DNA of 16,399 bases from an uncultured Collinsella sp. (lineage in GTDB: Bacteria > Actinomycetota > Coriobacteriia > Coriobacteriales > Coriobacteriaceae). Shown here one piece after another: positions 1-6,538 of this stretch. Numbering within the stretch: the stretch's first letter is position 1; each line of letters opens with the position of its first letter. The stretch covers positions 1-16,399 of the forward strand of contig CABUTH010000026.1 in NCBI GenBank assembly GCA_902494465.1. Direction: 5' to 3'. The position numbers and the translations under genes were made by a program. The notes beneath the pieces were generated by a model, which saw only the letters and a list, made by a program, of their open reading frames with translations, searched no databases and was not told the DNA's origin.

Positions 1-90
1 CCTCTGGACCGTGTCCCGCTCGTGCCTCGTGAGCCTTCCGTAGGACCTCGGGACCGCCCTCGCGGAGCCCTTTCTCTTCTTTCCGGACAT
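1..90 (-). CDS. IS30-family transposase, N-terminal fragment (runs off the window)
   Basis: Reading the minus strand from the ATG at 90-88 gives 30 open codons to the window edge. The product is very basic (MSGKKRKGSARAVP at its start) and continues YGRLTRHERDTVQR. The pattern Y-x-x-L-T-x-x-E-R followed by a hydrophobic helix is how IS30-family transposases begin, just before their first helix-turn-helix. A good ribosome site, GGAGG, lies about five bases upstream of the ATG. Only the extreme N-terminus is visible, so the DDE catalytic domain cannot be checked. The alternative is an unrelated basic DNA-binding protein. Confidence 0.55.
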   Translation of the reverse strand, partial: MSGKKRKGSARAVPRSYGRLTRHERDTVQR

Positions 91-160
91 GCCGTCCTCC
101 GATCTCCCGGGGCCGGCCGGCCCGGCCCTCAGGGTATCGGGTTCCCACATTCATCCGCAC
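1..160 (-). mobile_element. End of an IS30-family-like insertion sequence (partial)
   Basis: The window opens inside what looks like an IS30-type element. It holds the first 30 codons of a transposase on the minus strand (90 down to 1) and a possible terminal repeat at 143-160 just upstream of it. The base composition is clearly more GC-rich than the tRNA region that follows. The element's other end lies outside the window, so family and boundaries are inferred from the protein N-terminus and the palindrome only. Confidence 0.5.
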
Positions 161-180
161 ATGTGCGGATGAATGTGGGA
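143..180. repeat. Perfect 38-bp palindrome (two 19-bp arms, no spacer)
   Basis: The arm tcccacattcatccgcaca (143-161) is followed directly by its exact reverse complement (162-180). It can equally be read as two 18-bp repeats separated by the 2-bp AT at 161-162. It lies about 50 bp upstream of the IS30-type start codon. There is no T-tract on either side, so it is not an ordinary terminator. The best reading is two IS terminal repeats head to head, one belonging to the element on the left and one a relic on the right. Confidence 0.85.
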
Positions 181-242
181 GGTGTTCGGATAAAGTCGAT
201 AATCAAGGAGTGCATTTAAAGTGAGAAAAGCCGTCAGAACAC

Positions 243-271
243 TTGCGCGGATTTGCGATGTCCCGTATCAT
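243..271 (+). promoter_or_regulatory. Probable promoter of the tRNA-Thr gene
   Basis: A -35-like TTGCGC (243-248) and a -10-like TATCAT (266-271) are separated by exactly 17 bp and lie about 40 bp before the tRNA 5' end. The spacing and the position suit a tRNA promoter. The assignment rests on motif match only. Confidence 0.5.
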
Positions 272-310
272 AGACAGCCGTTGACGCCCCAGTTGCGTCA
301 CCACATGGCC

Positions 311-386
311 GCCAGCGTAGCTCAGTTGGTAGAGCACCGCTCTCGTAAAGCGGGGGTCACCGGTTCGAGCCCGGTCGCTGGCTCCA
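311..386 (+). tRNA. tRNA-Thr (anticodon CGU)
   Basis: The 76-base segment folds into a full cloverleaf. The acceptor arm is GCCAGCG/CGCTGGC (311-317 with 376-382). The D-arm contains AGCTCAGTTGGTAGAGC. The anticodon arm is CCGCT-CTCGTAA-AGCGG with anticodon CGU, reading ACG (Thr). The T-arm is ACCGG-TTCGAGC-CCGGT. Discriminator T383 is followed by an encoded CCA (384-386). A promoter-like pair lies upstream and a terminator hairpin 12 bases downstream, so this is a single-gene transcription unit. Confidence 0.96.
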
Positions 387-397
387 TTGCACAAGAT

Positions 398-420
398 AGC
401 CGCCTTCGGGCGGCTTTTTT
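398..420 (+). terminator. Rho-independent terminator of tRNA-Thr
   Basis: A 7-bp stem AGCCGCC/GGCGGCT (398-404 with 409-415), closed by a TTCG tetraloop, is followed directly by a T run (416-420). It begins 12 bases after the tRNA CCA end. Confidence 0.92.
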
Positions 421-493
421 GTTGCCGATTTTGAGTGCGTGTGCGCCAATCCAAGCATCGCCACGTTGACCGCTTTCTACTCAAAAACAGAAA

Positions 494-538
494 ACCCCGC
501 CAAACGTGATCCCCAAGGGAAAACGCATTTGGCGGGGT
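494..538 (-). terminator. Terminator downstream of the YhcH-type gene
   Basis: An 11-bp perfect stem, ACCCCGCCAAA (494-504) with TTTGGCGGGGT (528-538), is followed on the minus strand by a T-rich tail (complement of 481-493). It is about 60 bp past the stop codon at 600 and faces the tRNA-Thr unit. Confidence 0.85.
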
Positions 539-542
539 CCTA

Positions 543-568
543 GCGTGATTTCTATAGGGGAATCACGC
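543..568 (-). other. Second 3'-UTR hairpin before the terminator
   Basis: GCGTGATT (543-550) pairs with AATCACGC (561-568) around a 10-base loop. It lies between the YhcH-type stop codon and the terminator at 494-538. It has no T-tract of its own and may protect the mRNA 3' end. Confidence 0.55.
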
Positions 569-599
569 CATCAAACGAACAGCTCAGCCGAGCAGCACG

Positions 600-1073
600 C
601 TACTCCTCCCAGTAAGCATCTGCAAGCAGCTTAAAGCAAATCTTCTTGACCGGCTGTGCGCCATCGCCCGGGAACTCGAGCGTGGGCATATGAGGCTCGC
701 CGGCAACGAACAGCGCAAACTTGTCGTCGGCAAGATCGCCGGCGATCGAAGCGTCGGAATCGACCAGATCGTAGTCGTCCTTCTCGTCAAACTCCTGGAC
801 CAGCGTCAGGCTGCCCGTGGCCACCTTAAAGGCCTCGCGACCCTCGACGTCGATCTGCAGATCGTGATAGCGCTGATGCGTCTCATAGTGAGCCTCGGAC
901 TCGGGGCGCGTCGTGGGTGCCATGACGTTCGCAAAGACCTTGTCGCCCAGAATCGGATGGCTGCCAACCTCGAGCTTCGCCGGATCGTTCTCCTCGAGCC
1001 AATCGATTAGCACGTCGAGGCCCTTGAGCATTCCGCGGTATTCCTCGATATCGCCCAGTGCACCGTAAATCAT
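600..1073 (-). CDS. YhcH/YjgK/YiaL (DUF386) family protein, possible sugar anomerase
   Basis: This 157-residue protein has the length and pattern of the YhcH/YjgK/YiaL family, which has a cupin-like fold. The family signature is visible as YETHQRYHDLQ (63-73) with metal-ligand-type E64, H66 and H70. A later H128-x-P130 and the closing KK (143-144) are also present. Family members include E. coli NanQ, an anomerase for sialic acid, and proteins encoded beside amino-sugar and beta-galactoside genes. A role on an amino sugar or its phosphate is inferred from the neighbours. The start ATG follows AGAGGGG by about seven bases. It lies 32 bp after the stop of a nagA remnant and is the last gene of the cluster, with a terminator behind it. 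The exact substrate is unknown. Confidence 0.9.
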   Translation of the reverse strand: MIYGALGDIEEYRGMLKGLDVLIDWLEENDPAKLEVGSHPILGDKVFANVMAPTTRPESEAHYETHQRYHDLQIDVEGREAFKVATGSLTLVQEFDEKDDYDLVDSDASIAGDLADDKFALFVAGEPHMPTLEFPGDGAQPVKKICFKLLADAYWEE

Positions 1074-1105
1074 CTAAATCCCCTCTCGGATCGTTTCTTT
1101 GGCGG

Positions 1106-1228
1106 CTACTCGATAAACGCGTTACCGACGCTGTTGCCACCTACATACGTCTCGACCAGGCTAAGGTCGGGATTGAACACGACATACTCGGCGTCGCGCC
1201 CCGGCATAATGCTACCGCACTTGTCGTC
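1106..1228 (-). pseudogene. 3' remnant of a second nagA (last 40 codons)
   Basis: The minus strand encodes DDKCGSIMPGRDAEYVVFN (first 19 of 40 residues) and ends GGNSVGNAFIE before a TAG stop. The intact NagA in this window ends with the closely matching EDKCGSIMPGRDADFVVFD and GGQSVGNAFTE. By hand count 31 of 40 residues are identical, and every codon of the remnant is still open. Upstream of 1228 the similarity stops and there is no start codon or ribosome site in register. The remnant therefore lacks the whole metal-binding barrel and cannot be an enzyme. It sits between the kinase stop (1278) and the YhcH-type gene. It looks like what remains of a paralogous nagA that once preceded that gene. 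Confidence 0.88.
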
Positions 1229-1277
1229 GGCTCTAACCACAAGCAAACAACCGATGCCGGGGCCGCGGCACAAGCTC

Positions 1278-2213
1278 CTACAGCTCAGTCACGACAACGC
1301 CGTTGTAGACCTCGTCCCAACGGTCCATGACCAGATGGCCGGTCATGGGATCCATGGCGTTGAGCTTGCCGCAGGTGTTGGCGGTACGCAGCACCGTCTC
1401 GTCGTCTGCGCCAGCAGCGATGGCATGTGCGAAGCCTGCGATAGTGGAGTCACCAGAGCCCGTGGCGTTAACGGCAGGGATATCGGGCGTCTTGGCGCGG
1501 AACGCACGGCCATTGTGGAAACCAACGGAGCCGGCAGCGCCCATGGACACGACGACCCAGGGGATATCGGAGAAGCGGGCGTCAGAGGCGAGCGCGGCGC
1601 GGAGCTCGTCCACATCGTCGGTGGTAAAGCTCGTGCCCAGAAGGCCGTTGATCTCGGTCAGGTTAGGCTTGACCAGCTCGGGCTTGACCTCGGACTTGAG
1701 CGCAGCCTCGAGCGAAGCACCCGAGGTATCGAGCAGCACCTTGGCGCCGGCGTTCTCGGCAATGCCCGTGATCTTGGCATAGTAGTCTGCCTCGACACCG
1801 CGGGGCAGCGAACCCGAAATGGTGACGACGTCGGCCTTGCCCGCAAGCTCGGTAAACTTGGCGGTAAAGGCATCGAGCTCCTCGGGGGCAATTGTCGGGC
1901 CGCTCTCGAGCAGCTCGGTCTGGTTGCCGGCATGGAGGATGTTGAGGCAAATACGAGTCTCGCCCTTGATGGGTACAAAATCATTCTTAATGCCGTTGGC
2001 ATCCATGAGCTCGGCCATGTAAGCGCCCATGTGGCCGCCGAGTAGACCGGTTGCCACAACGTCGTCGCCCAGCTGACCCAGCACACGGGCCACGTTGAGG
2101 CCCTTGCCGCCGGCGGTCTTTTCGGGCGCCACACGGTTGACGTCGTCGATAATGAGCTCATCGAGCTGATAGCGCGTATCGACAGACGGGTTCATCGTAA
2201 CGGTGAGGATCAT
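1278..2213 (-). CDS. PfkB-family kinase: tagatose-6-phosphate kinase / 1-phosphofructokinase type
   Basis: The 311-residue protein is a ribokinase/PfkB-family sugar-phosphate kinase of the LacC/FruK subgroup. Visible motifs are MILTVTMNPSVD at the start, the substrate-side GGKGLN (35-40), SGSLPRG (133-139), KPNLTE (182-187) and the ATP/anion-hole motif TGSGDS (251-256) with catalytic D255. Length is normal for the family. Sequence motifs alone do not separate tagatose-6-P kinase from 1-phosphofructokinase. The neighbouring agaS and nagA favour tagatose-6-P to tagatose-1,6-bisphosphate. AAGGAG lies six bases before the ATG. It follows the epimerase gene after 59 bp and probably shares its transcript. 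No aldolase gene follows in the window. Confidence 0.88.
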   Translation of the reverse strand: MILTVTMNPSVDTRYQLDELIIDDVNRVAPEKTAGGKGLNVARVLGQLGDDVVATGLLGGHMGAYMAELMDANGIKNDFVPIKGETRICLNILHAGNQTELLESGPTIAPEELDAFTAKFTELAGKADVVTISGSLPRGVEADYYAKITGIAENAGAKVLLDTSGASLEAALKSEVKPELVKPNLTEINGLLGTSFTTDDVDELRAALASDARFSDIPWVVVSMGAAGSVGFHNGRAFRAKTPDIPAVNATGSGDSTIAGFAHAIAAGADDETVLRTANTCGKLNAMDPMTGHLVMDRWDEVYNGVVVTEL

Positions 2214-2272
2214 TTTTAGCTCCTTATCTCGCAGGCTCCTTATGCCTCGCGATACGAGTCGACAAAACGGAA

Positions 2273-3154
2273 TTACAGAATCTCAATCGTGAACGAGCGA
2301 ACGACGGTCTCCTTGGGCTTGGCGACAAGGCAGCCGCGCTTATGCTCAAGCACGTCGTCCTCATCGGAGCAGGTCGAAAGGCCGCCCCAGGGCTCAACTG
2401 CCACAAAATCGCCCTCGGGCTTACTCCACACGATGAGATACGGGAAGCCCTCAAAGCTCAGGCGGACGCCCTTGTCCTCGCCCTTCTTGGAAAGCGTGAC
2501 CTGACGGCTCTCGAGCACGTCAAAGATGGTCTCCGCAAAATCGAAGAGCTCATGCGACAGGGGCAGTGTCTTTCCCACCATGGGGTTCTTGGAGCGGTTT
2601 GCCACGTCAATCAATCCAGTCGAGGGCACGGCGGTGCAAAGCTCCGCAGCCTCGTCCTTCTCGAAGCGCAACTCGTAGTCCGTATAGGCCTCGCCCTCAT
2701 CGAGCGGACACCTAAAGCCGGGATGACCGCCGATAAAGAACGGCATGTCCTCGGTTCCCTCGTTGGTGACCTCATAGGAGACGCGCACGGCGGTATCCTC
2801 GAGCGCATAACGAGCGACAAGCTTAAACGGGTAGGGATAATCGCTCAGCAGTGCGGCGTTATCCTCGGAAGCCAGGCACATCGCCAGCTCGTTCTCGCCT
2901 TGGCTCAGCAGCTTCCACTCCTGTTTGCGCGCAAACCCGTGGCGAGCGAGCTTTACATGATGCCCGGCAAATGTCATGGCGCTGTTGTCGCGCAAGCCTC
3001 CGCAAATCGGGAAGCAAATCGGTGCCTGGCCGGACCACACGGCGGGATCGCCCTGCCACAAGTACTCGCGTCCGTCAGCCTCAATCGAGGTAAACGAGCC
3101 GCCGGCCGTGGAAACCTTGATAGAAATCGAATCGTTGGAAAGAGCGTATTCCAT
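2273..3154 (-). CDS. Aldose 1-epimerase family protein (LacX-like)
   Basis: This 293-residue protein belongs to the galactose mutarotase superfamily, LacX-like branch. It has YLWQGD (31-36), WSGQAPICFPICGGL (40-54), RHGFAR (71-76), GGHPGF (142-147) with the catalytic-type H144, and EPW (254-256) with the catalytic-type E254. The likely role is interconverting anomers of a hexose or hexose phosphate. The reading frame is open further upstream (to 3289), but the ATG at 3154 is chosen because AAAGGA lies about six bases before it and the family homology begins there. It is the first gene of the epimerase-kinase unit and is divergent from the flavodoxin-like gene. No convincing promoter was found in the 156-bp divergent gap. 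Confidence 0.88.
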   Translation of the reverse strand: MEYALSNDSISIKVSTAGGSFTSIEADGREYLWQGDPAVWSGQAPICFPICGGLRDNSAMTFAGHHVKLARHGFARKQEWKLLSQGENELAMCLASEDNAALLSDYPYPFKLVARYALEDTAVRVSYEVTNEGTEDMPFFIGGHPGFRCPLDEGEAYTDYELRFEKDEAAELCTAVPSTGLIDVANRSKNPMVGKTLPLSHELFDFAETIFDVLESRQVTLSKKGEDKGVRLSFEGFPYLIVWSKPEGDFVAVEPWGGLSTCSDEDDVLEHKRGCLVAKPKETVVRSFTIEIL

Positions 3155-3310
3155 TGCCCATCCTTTCGAACAACTACTTTTTGCTCGCAAGAACCCGTCT
3201 CGGCTCTGACCAAAGGACAAACCCGCACGTTCATCGATGCGTCCGGTATCCCAGCCATGCAACGGGGTACCATACAGACATTGATGCAATTACAGCTGAA
3301 AGGCCTTCTT

Positions 3311-3895
3311 ATGCGAACCATCATCCTCTACGCCTCGCGCCATCACGGCAATACGAAAAAGCTCGTGGACGCCATCGTCGAGGCACACCCCGAGATCGAT
3401 ACCCTCGACGTCAAGGCGCTCGGTAAAAACGAGTACCCCGACCTGCACGAATATCATCTGATTGGTGTCGCCACGGGCATCTATTACTCCGAGATCGACA
3501 AGGACATGGCACGCGTGCTCACGAACGTGCTGCAGCCGCAGGATAAGGTGTTTGGCCTTATGACCTACGGTGGCAAAAACAAGTGGTACGGCAAGGATAT
3601 CGATGGCATCTGCCGCATGAGGCAGGCCATCTTTATGGGTGTCTACGGCTGCCCCGGCTTTGATACGTGGGGGCCGTTCAAACTCACCGGTGGCGTCCAG
3701 AAGGGACACCCGACCGCTGAGGAAATTAAGGGCGCCGTCGACTTCTTCGACAAGATCGAAGACGAGTATGGCGACATCATCGTCGAGGAGTACGCCAAGC
3801 GCGAGAAGCGCCTAGCCTACGAGAAGGAGCATCCTGCAGGAGGCCTGGTGGCCGGCGTTAAGCGCACGGCAAAGAAGATCGCTAACAAGCTGTAA
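3311..3895 (+). CDS. Flavodoxin-like protein (flavodoxin family)
   Basis: The 194-residue protein starts MRTIILYASRHHGNTKKL, a beta strand followed by a phosphate-binding loop ending G-N-T as in FMN-binding flavodoxins. It continues with ATGIYYSEIDKD (54-65), FGLMTYGG (81-88) and CPGFDTWGPFKL-x2-GVQKGHP (114-134), a pattern typical of small flavodoxin-family proteins in gut anaerobes. Residues 155-194 form a charged, lysine-rich tail beyond the fold. A role in electron transfer is inferred from the family; the redox partner is unknown. The start ATG at 3311 has AAAGG eight bases upstream. The frame is open far upstream, but only as antisense to the epimerase gene. It is the only plus-strand gene within the sugar locus and ends at its own terminator. 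Confidence 0.87.
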   Translation: MRTIILYASRHHGNTKKLVDAIVEAHPEIDTLDVKALGKNEYPDLHEYHLIGVATGIYYSEIDKDMARVLTNVLQPQDKVFGLMTYGGKNKWYGKDIDGICRMRQAIFMGVYGCPGFDTWGPFKLTGGVQKGHPTAEEIKGAVDFFDKIEDEYGDIIVEEYAKREKRLAYEKEHPAGGLVAGVKRTAKKIANKL

Positions 3896-3926
3896 CTGTG
3901 AAGGTGCTTTTGAGCGTTTAACCCAT

Positions 3927-3965
3927 ACGGCGGGTCCGAGCAGATTCGGGCCCGCCGTCTTTTTC
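3927..3965 (+). terminator. Rho-independent terminator of the flavodoxin-like gene
   Basis: ACGGCGGGTCCGA (3927-3939) pairs with TCGGGCCCGCCGT (3946-3958), 13 bp with one G-U pair, followed by CTTTTTC. It lies 31 bp after the stop codon and just before the convergent nagA stop. Confidence 0.92.
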
Positions 3966-3970
3966 TATCG

Positions 3971-5140
3971 TTACTCAGTAAAGGCGTTGCCGACGCTCTG
4001 GCCGCCAACATACGTCTCGACGAGGGTGAGCTCATGGTCGAACACGACAAAGTCGGCGTCGCGACCCGGCATGATGCTGCCGCACTTATCCTCGATGTGC
4101 GCGGAGCGTGCCGGCACCTCGGTTGCCATGCGAATGGCGATATCGGCGCTGGCGATGCCCCAGTCGACGATGTTCTTGACGCCCTGGGCAAGCGTGAGCA
4201 CCGAGCCAGCAATGCTCTTGCCGTCGGCGAGCCAGCACAGGTTGTCCTTCATGATGACGTCCATGCCACCACTGGTGTAGCTGCCCTCGGGCATGCCGCC
4301 GCAACCCAGGCAGTCGGTAATGAGCACCGTGTGCTGCCAGCCCTTTGCCTGCAGCAGCGCCTTGATGGCGGCAGGGTTTACGTGCTTGCCGTCACAGATG
4401 ATCTCGGCGTAGGTCTCAGGCGTGGACATGGCAGCACCCACGACACCGGGCTCACGGTGATGCAGCCCGCGCTGGCCGTTATAGGTATGCGTAAAGCAGC
4501 TGGCACCGGCGTTGATGGCGGCGATGCACTCGTCATACGTGGCATCGGAGTGGCCGATGCTGGTCACGACACCCTTTGCGTTGAGGGCAGCGGCATAGGC
4601 AGCGGCGCCATCGCGCTCGGCGGCCATGGCACTCTTAACGATACGTCCGCCGGCAGCCTCCTGCCACTGGTCGAAGACCTCCTCGGAGGGGTCGATAAGA
4701 TAAGCGGGGTTCTGCGCGCCCACGTGCTTCATGGTAAAGAAGGGGCCCTCCAGGTAGATACCCTGAATGCGAGCACCGCAGAAGTCGGGGCCGCGGCCCT
4801 CGTCCGCCTGAGCGATGGCGGCGCAGGCGTCCTTGATCTGCTCGACGCCATCGGTGAACGTCGTGGGCAGCCAGCTGGTGGTACCGCGACGGGCGAGCTC
4901 GGTCGAGCTGATATCGATGCCCTCGGGATCGTTATCGGTAGTTGAGTGGTTGTAGAAGCCATGGATGTGAGTATCGACCATACCCGGTGCGATCCACGAT
5001 CCCGTGTAGTCCTTAATCTCGCAAGAGGGCTCGTCGGCCTGCCAGGCGCCAAAGACGCCGTCCTCGACCATAAGATAGCCGCCCAGTTGCGGGCCTGCCG
5101 GCAAGAAGAACTTGTCAGCCTTAATTGCGTACGTGCTCAT
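3971..5140 (-). CDS. nagA: N-acetylglucosamine/N-acetylgalactosamine-6-phosphate deacetylase
   Basis: This 389-residue amidohydrolase removes acetate from an N-acetylhexosamine-6-phosphate in the cytoplasm. Visible motifs are PGMVDTHIHG (52-61) with H58/H60, YLEGPF (129-134) with metal ligand E131, SIGHSDATYDE (194-204) with H197, CFTHTYNGQRGLHHREPG (215-232) with H218, and LITDCLG (273-279) with catalytic D276. The C-terminus closes the small beta domain (GSIMPGRDADFVVFD). An in-frame GTG at 5146 exists, but the ATG at 5140 has AAGGAG at ideal distance. With AgaS and the LacC-like kinase nearby, GalNAc-6-P (the AgaA role) is a likely substrate, though GlcNAc-6-P cannot be excluded. It lies downstream of agaS, with a terminator hairpin between them. 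Confidence 0.94.
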   Translation of the reverse strand: MSTYAIKADKFFLPAGPQLGGYLMVEDGVFGAWQADEPSCEIKDYTGSWIAPGMVDTHIHGFYNHSTTDNDPEGIDISSTELARRGTTSWLPTTFTDGVEQIKDACAAIAQADEGRGPDFCGARIQGIYLEGPFFTMKHVGAQNPAYLIDPSEEVFDQWQEAAGGRIVKSAMAAERDGAAAYAAALNAKGVVTSIGHSDATYDECIAAINAGASCFTHTYNGQRGLHHREPGVVGAAMSTPETYAEIICDGKHVNPAAIKALLQAKGWQHTVLITDCLGCGGMPEGSYTSGGMDVIMKDNLCWLADGKSIAGSVLTLAQGVKNIVDWGIASADIAIRMATEVPARSAHIEDKCGSIMPGRDADFVVFDHELTLVETYVGGQSVGNAFTE

Positions 5141-5202
5141 ATGCACTCCTTGCTTCTAAAGCAGTTGACTGTGGTGATGCTTATACCCAGCTCACGTAAA
5201 AC

Positions 5203-5239
5203 AAAAAGCGCCCGCCCGCCGTTATGAGCGGACGGGCGC
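5203..5239 (-). terminator. Terminator between agaS and nagA
   Basis: On the minus strand a 12-bp stem (5239-5228 with 5219-5208, one G-U pair) is followed by TTTTTG. It begins 18 bp after the agaS stop and ends 62 bp before the nagA start, so nagA transcription is either partial read-through or starts anew. Confidence 0.88.
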
Positions 5240-5257
5240 CCTTACAGGGGGACGCGA

Positions 5258-6424
5258 TTAAGCGGTGAAGGGGTGAATCGTCACGCCCTTAACCACGCGG
5301 TTGACCGTGCCGGTGGGGCTCGGCGTATCGGGCGTGTTGCCCACGCGCACGGAGTTGAGCAGGCTGATAGCCTGGGCAAACATCACGAACGGCAGGGCAA
5401 GGTAACCCTCGGGAAGTACCTCGTAGCCCTTAAAGGTGAAGGACTCACCCTCATAGACGGTGGCACCTTCCTGCTGAACGGCGATGGTGTGCTGAGCGAT
5501 CTCGTCGCCACCGATCTCGTTGAGGATGTCGATATCGTACTGACGGGTGTAGGCGTCGTTGTTGACGAACACGAAGACGAGCGTCTTATCGTCGACGAAG
5601 GACTTAGGTCCGTGACGATAGCCCATGGAGGTGTCGTAGGAAGTAGCGACCAGACCGTGAGCGAGCTCGAGGATCTTGAGCTGGCTCTCCTGGGCAAGGC
5701 CACCGAAGGAGCCAGAACCCAAGTAGGTCACGCGGTTGAAGTCGCCAGCCAGGTAATCGGCGATCTCGGGCTCACGGGAGATGACCTCCTCGCCCATCTT
5801 GGCGATGGTCTCGACCCACTCGGCCTTCTGCTCGTCAGAGGCAGTGTCGAAAATAAGGGTGGAGAGCAGGGTCATGCAGGAATAAGAACCGGTCATGGCG
5901 AAGCCCTTGTCGTTGGCGCGCGGAATGAGCAGCGTCAGCGCATTGGGATCATCGGCGGACTCGACGGCGAGCTTGCCCTCGGGAGCGCAGGTGATGTTGA
6001 GGAACTTGACGTTGTGGACGAGCTCCTTGGCAACGGCAACGGCAGCAAGGCTCTCGGGGCTGTTGCCAGAGCGGGCAAAGGAAACCACGAGCGTGGGATC
6101 CTCGGCGCGCAGGAAATCGCGCGGGGCGCTCACGATGTCGGTCGTAGCGATGGGCTTAAAGTCGTAGAGATCAGTGTTGCCAGCGTGACGCAGGCACGGG
6201 GCGCAGGTATCGCCAACGTAGTCGGACGTACCGGCACCGGTGAAGACAACGGACAGACGGCCCTCGCCCATAGCGCGAGCCTCGGCCAGGAAGGCCTCGA
6301 TGGCCTCCTTGTTCTCGCGATAGATGTTGAGCGTATCACGCCAAAGCTCGGGCTGCTGAGCAATCTCGGCCGTGGTGATCTGGGCGCCGAGCTCAGTGAG
6401 CTCCTCGACACTCTTCTCGAACAT
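5258..6424 (-). CDS. agaS: AgaS-type SIS-domain galactosamine-6-phosphate deaminase/isomerase
   Basis: The 388-residue protein has two SIS (sugar isomerase) domains. The first shows VVFTGAGTSDYVGD (59-72) and VVSFARSGNSPESLA (113-127). The second shows TYLGSGSFGGLAQE (233-246) and the conserved RHGPKSFVD (270-278). E. coli AgaS is known to convert galactosamine-6-P to tagatose-6-P with loss of ammonia, and the neighbouring nagA and kinase fit that step. The frame is open to 6472, but the ATG at 6424 is preceded by AGAGAGG and matches the expected family start (MFEKSVEEL). A near-consensus -10 box and a GntR-type operator lie just upstream. A strong terminator follows. GlcN-6-P isomerase activity is an alternative. 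Confidence 0.9.
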   Translation of the reverse strand: MFEKSVEELTELGAQITTAEIAQQPELWRDTLNIYRENKEAIEAFLAEARAMGEGRLSVVFTGAGTSDYVGDTCAPCLRHAGNTDLYDFKPIATTDIVSAPRDFLRAEDPTLVVSFARSGNSPESLAAVAVAKELVHNVKFLNITCAPEGKLAVESADDPNALTLLIPRANDKGFAMTGSYSCMTLLSTLIFDTASDEQKAEWVETIAKMGEEVISREPEIADYLAGDFNRVTYLGSGSFGGLAQESQLKILELAHGLVATSYDTSMGYRHGPKSFVDDKTLVFVFVNNDAYTRQYDIDILNEIGGDEIAQHTIAVQQEGATVYEGESFTFKGYEVLPEGYLALPFVMFAQAISLLNSVRVGNTPDTPSPTGTVNRVVKGVTIHPFTA

Positions 6425-6463
6425 TTCTAATACCTCTCTATAGAAGTAATCCTCTGACGTGCA

Positions 6464-6469
6464 ATTATA
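6464..6469 (-). promoter_or_regulatory. -10 box of the agaS promoter
   Basis: The minus strand reads TATAAT here, a perfect -10 hexamer, 40 bp upstream of the agaS ATG. No good -35 hexamer is present at 16-18 bp; that position is occupied by the operator at 6486-6499. Confidence 0.65.
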
Positions 6470-6485
6470 CACTTCAGTTGGTTAT

Positions 6486-6499
6486 CTGGTAGTAACCAG
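6486..6499. promoter_or_regulatory. GntR-type operator upstream of agaS
   Basis: CTGGTAGTAACCAG is an inverted repeat with 5-bp arms (CTGGT/ACCAG) and a 4-bp centre, the TGGT-N4-ACCA form known for NagR/DasR-type GntR regulators. It covers the -35 region of the agaS promoter, so binding should block RNA polymerase. The 12-mer TGGTAGTAACCA recurs identically upstream of the PTS operon. Confidence 0.75.
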
Positions 6500-6538
6500 T
6501 TAAATGCAAAGAATCATCATATGGAAACGATGCGAACA

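Noticed and set aside
143..180. The 38-bp palindrome as a transcription terminator
   Set aside because: No T-tract on either side and no gene end pointing into it; an IS-end origin fits better.
203..484. Minus-strand open frame of 93 codons across the tRNA
   Set aside because: It is the antisense shadow of tRNA-Thr and its flanks; no ribosome site or protein similarity supports it.
1134..2045. Long plus-strand frame opposite the kinase gene
   Set aside because: Antisense shadow of a well-supported PfkB kinase; similar long shadows opposite agaS, nagA and PTS IID were dropped for the same reason.
3155..3289. 45-residue N-terminal extension of the epimerase
   Set aside because: No ribosome site; family similarity starts at the ATG at 3154, which has a good ribosome site.
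2342..3310. Plus-strand extension of the flavodoxin-like frame by about 320 codons
   Set aside because: It runs antisense to the epimerase gene, has no flavodoxin-type or other recognisable motif, and the ribosome site is at the internal ATG at 3311.
3155..3310. Promoters in the divergent gap between epimerase and flavodoxin-like gene
   Set aside because: Several TTGCAT and TATGGT-like hexamers occur, but none is paired at acceptable spacing.
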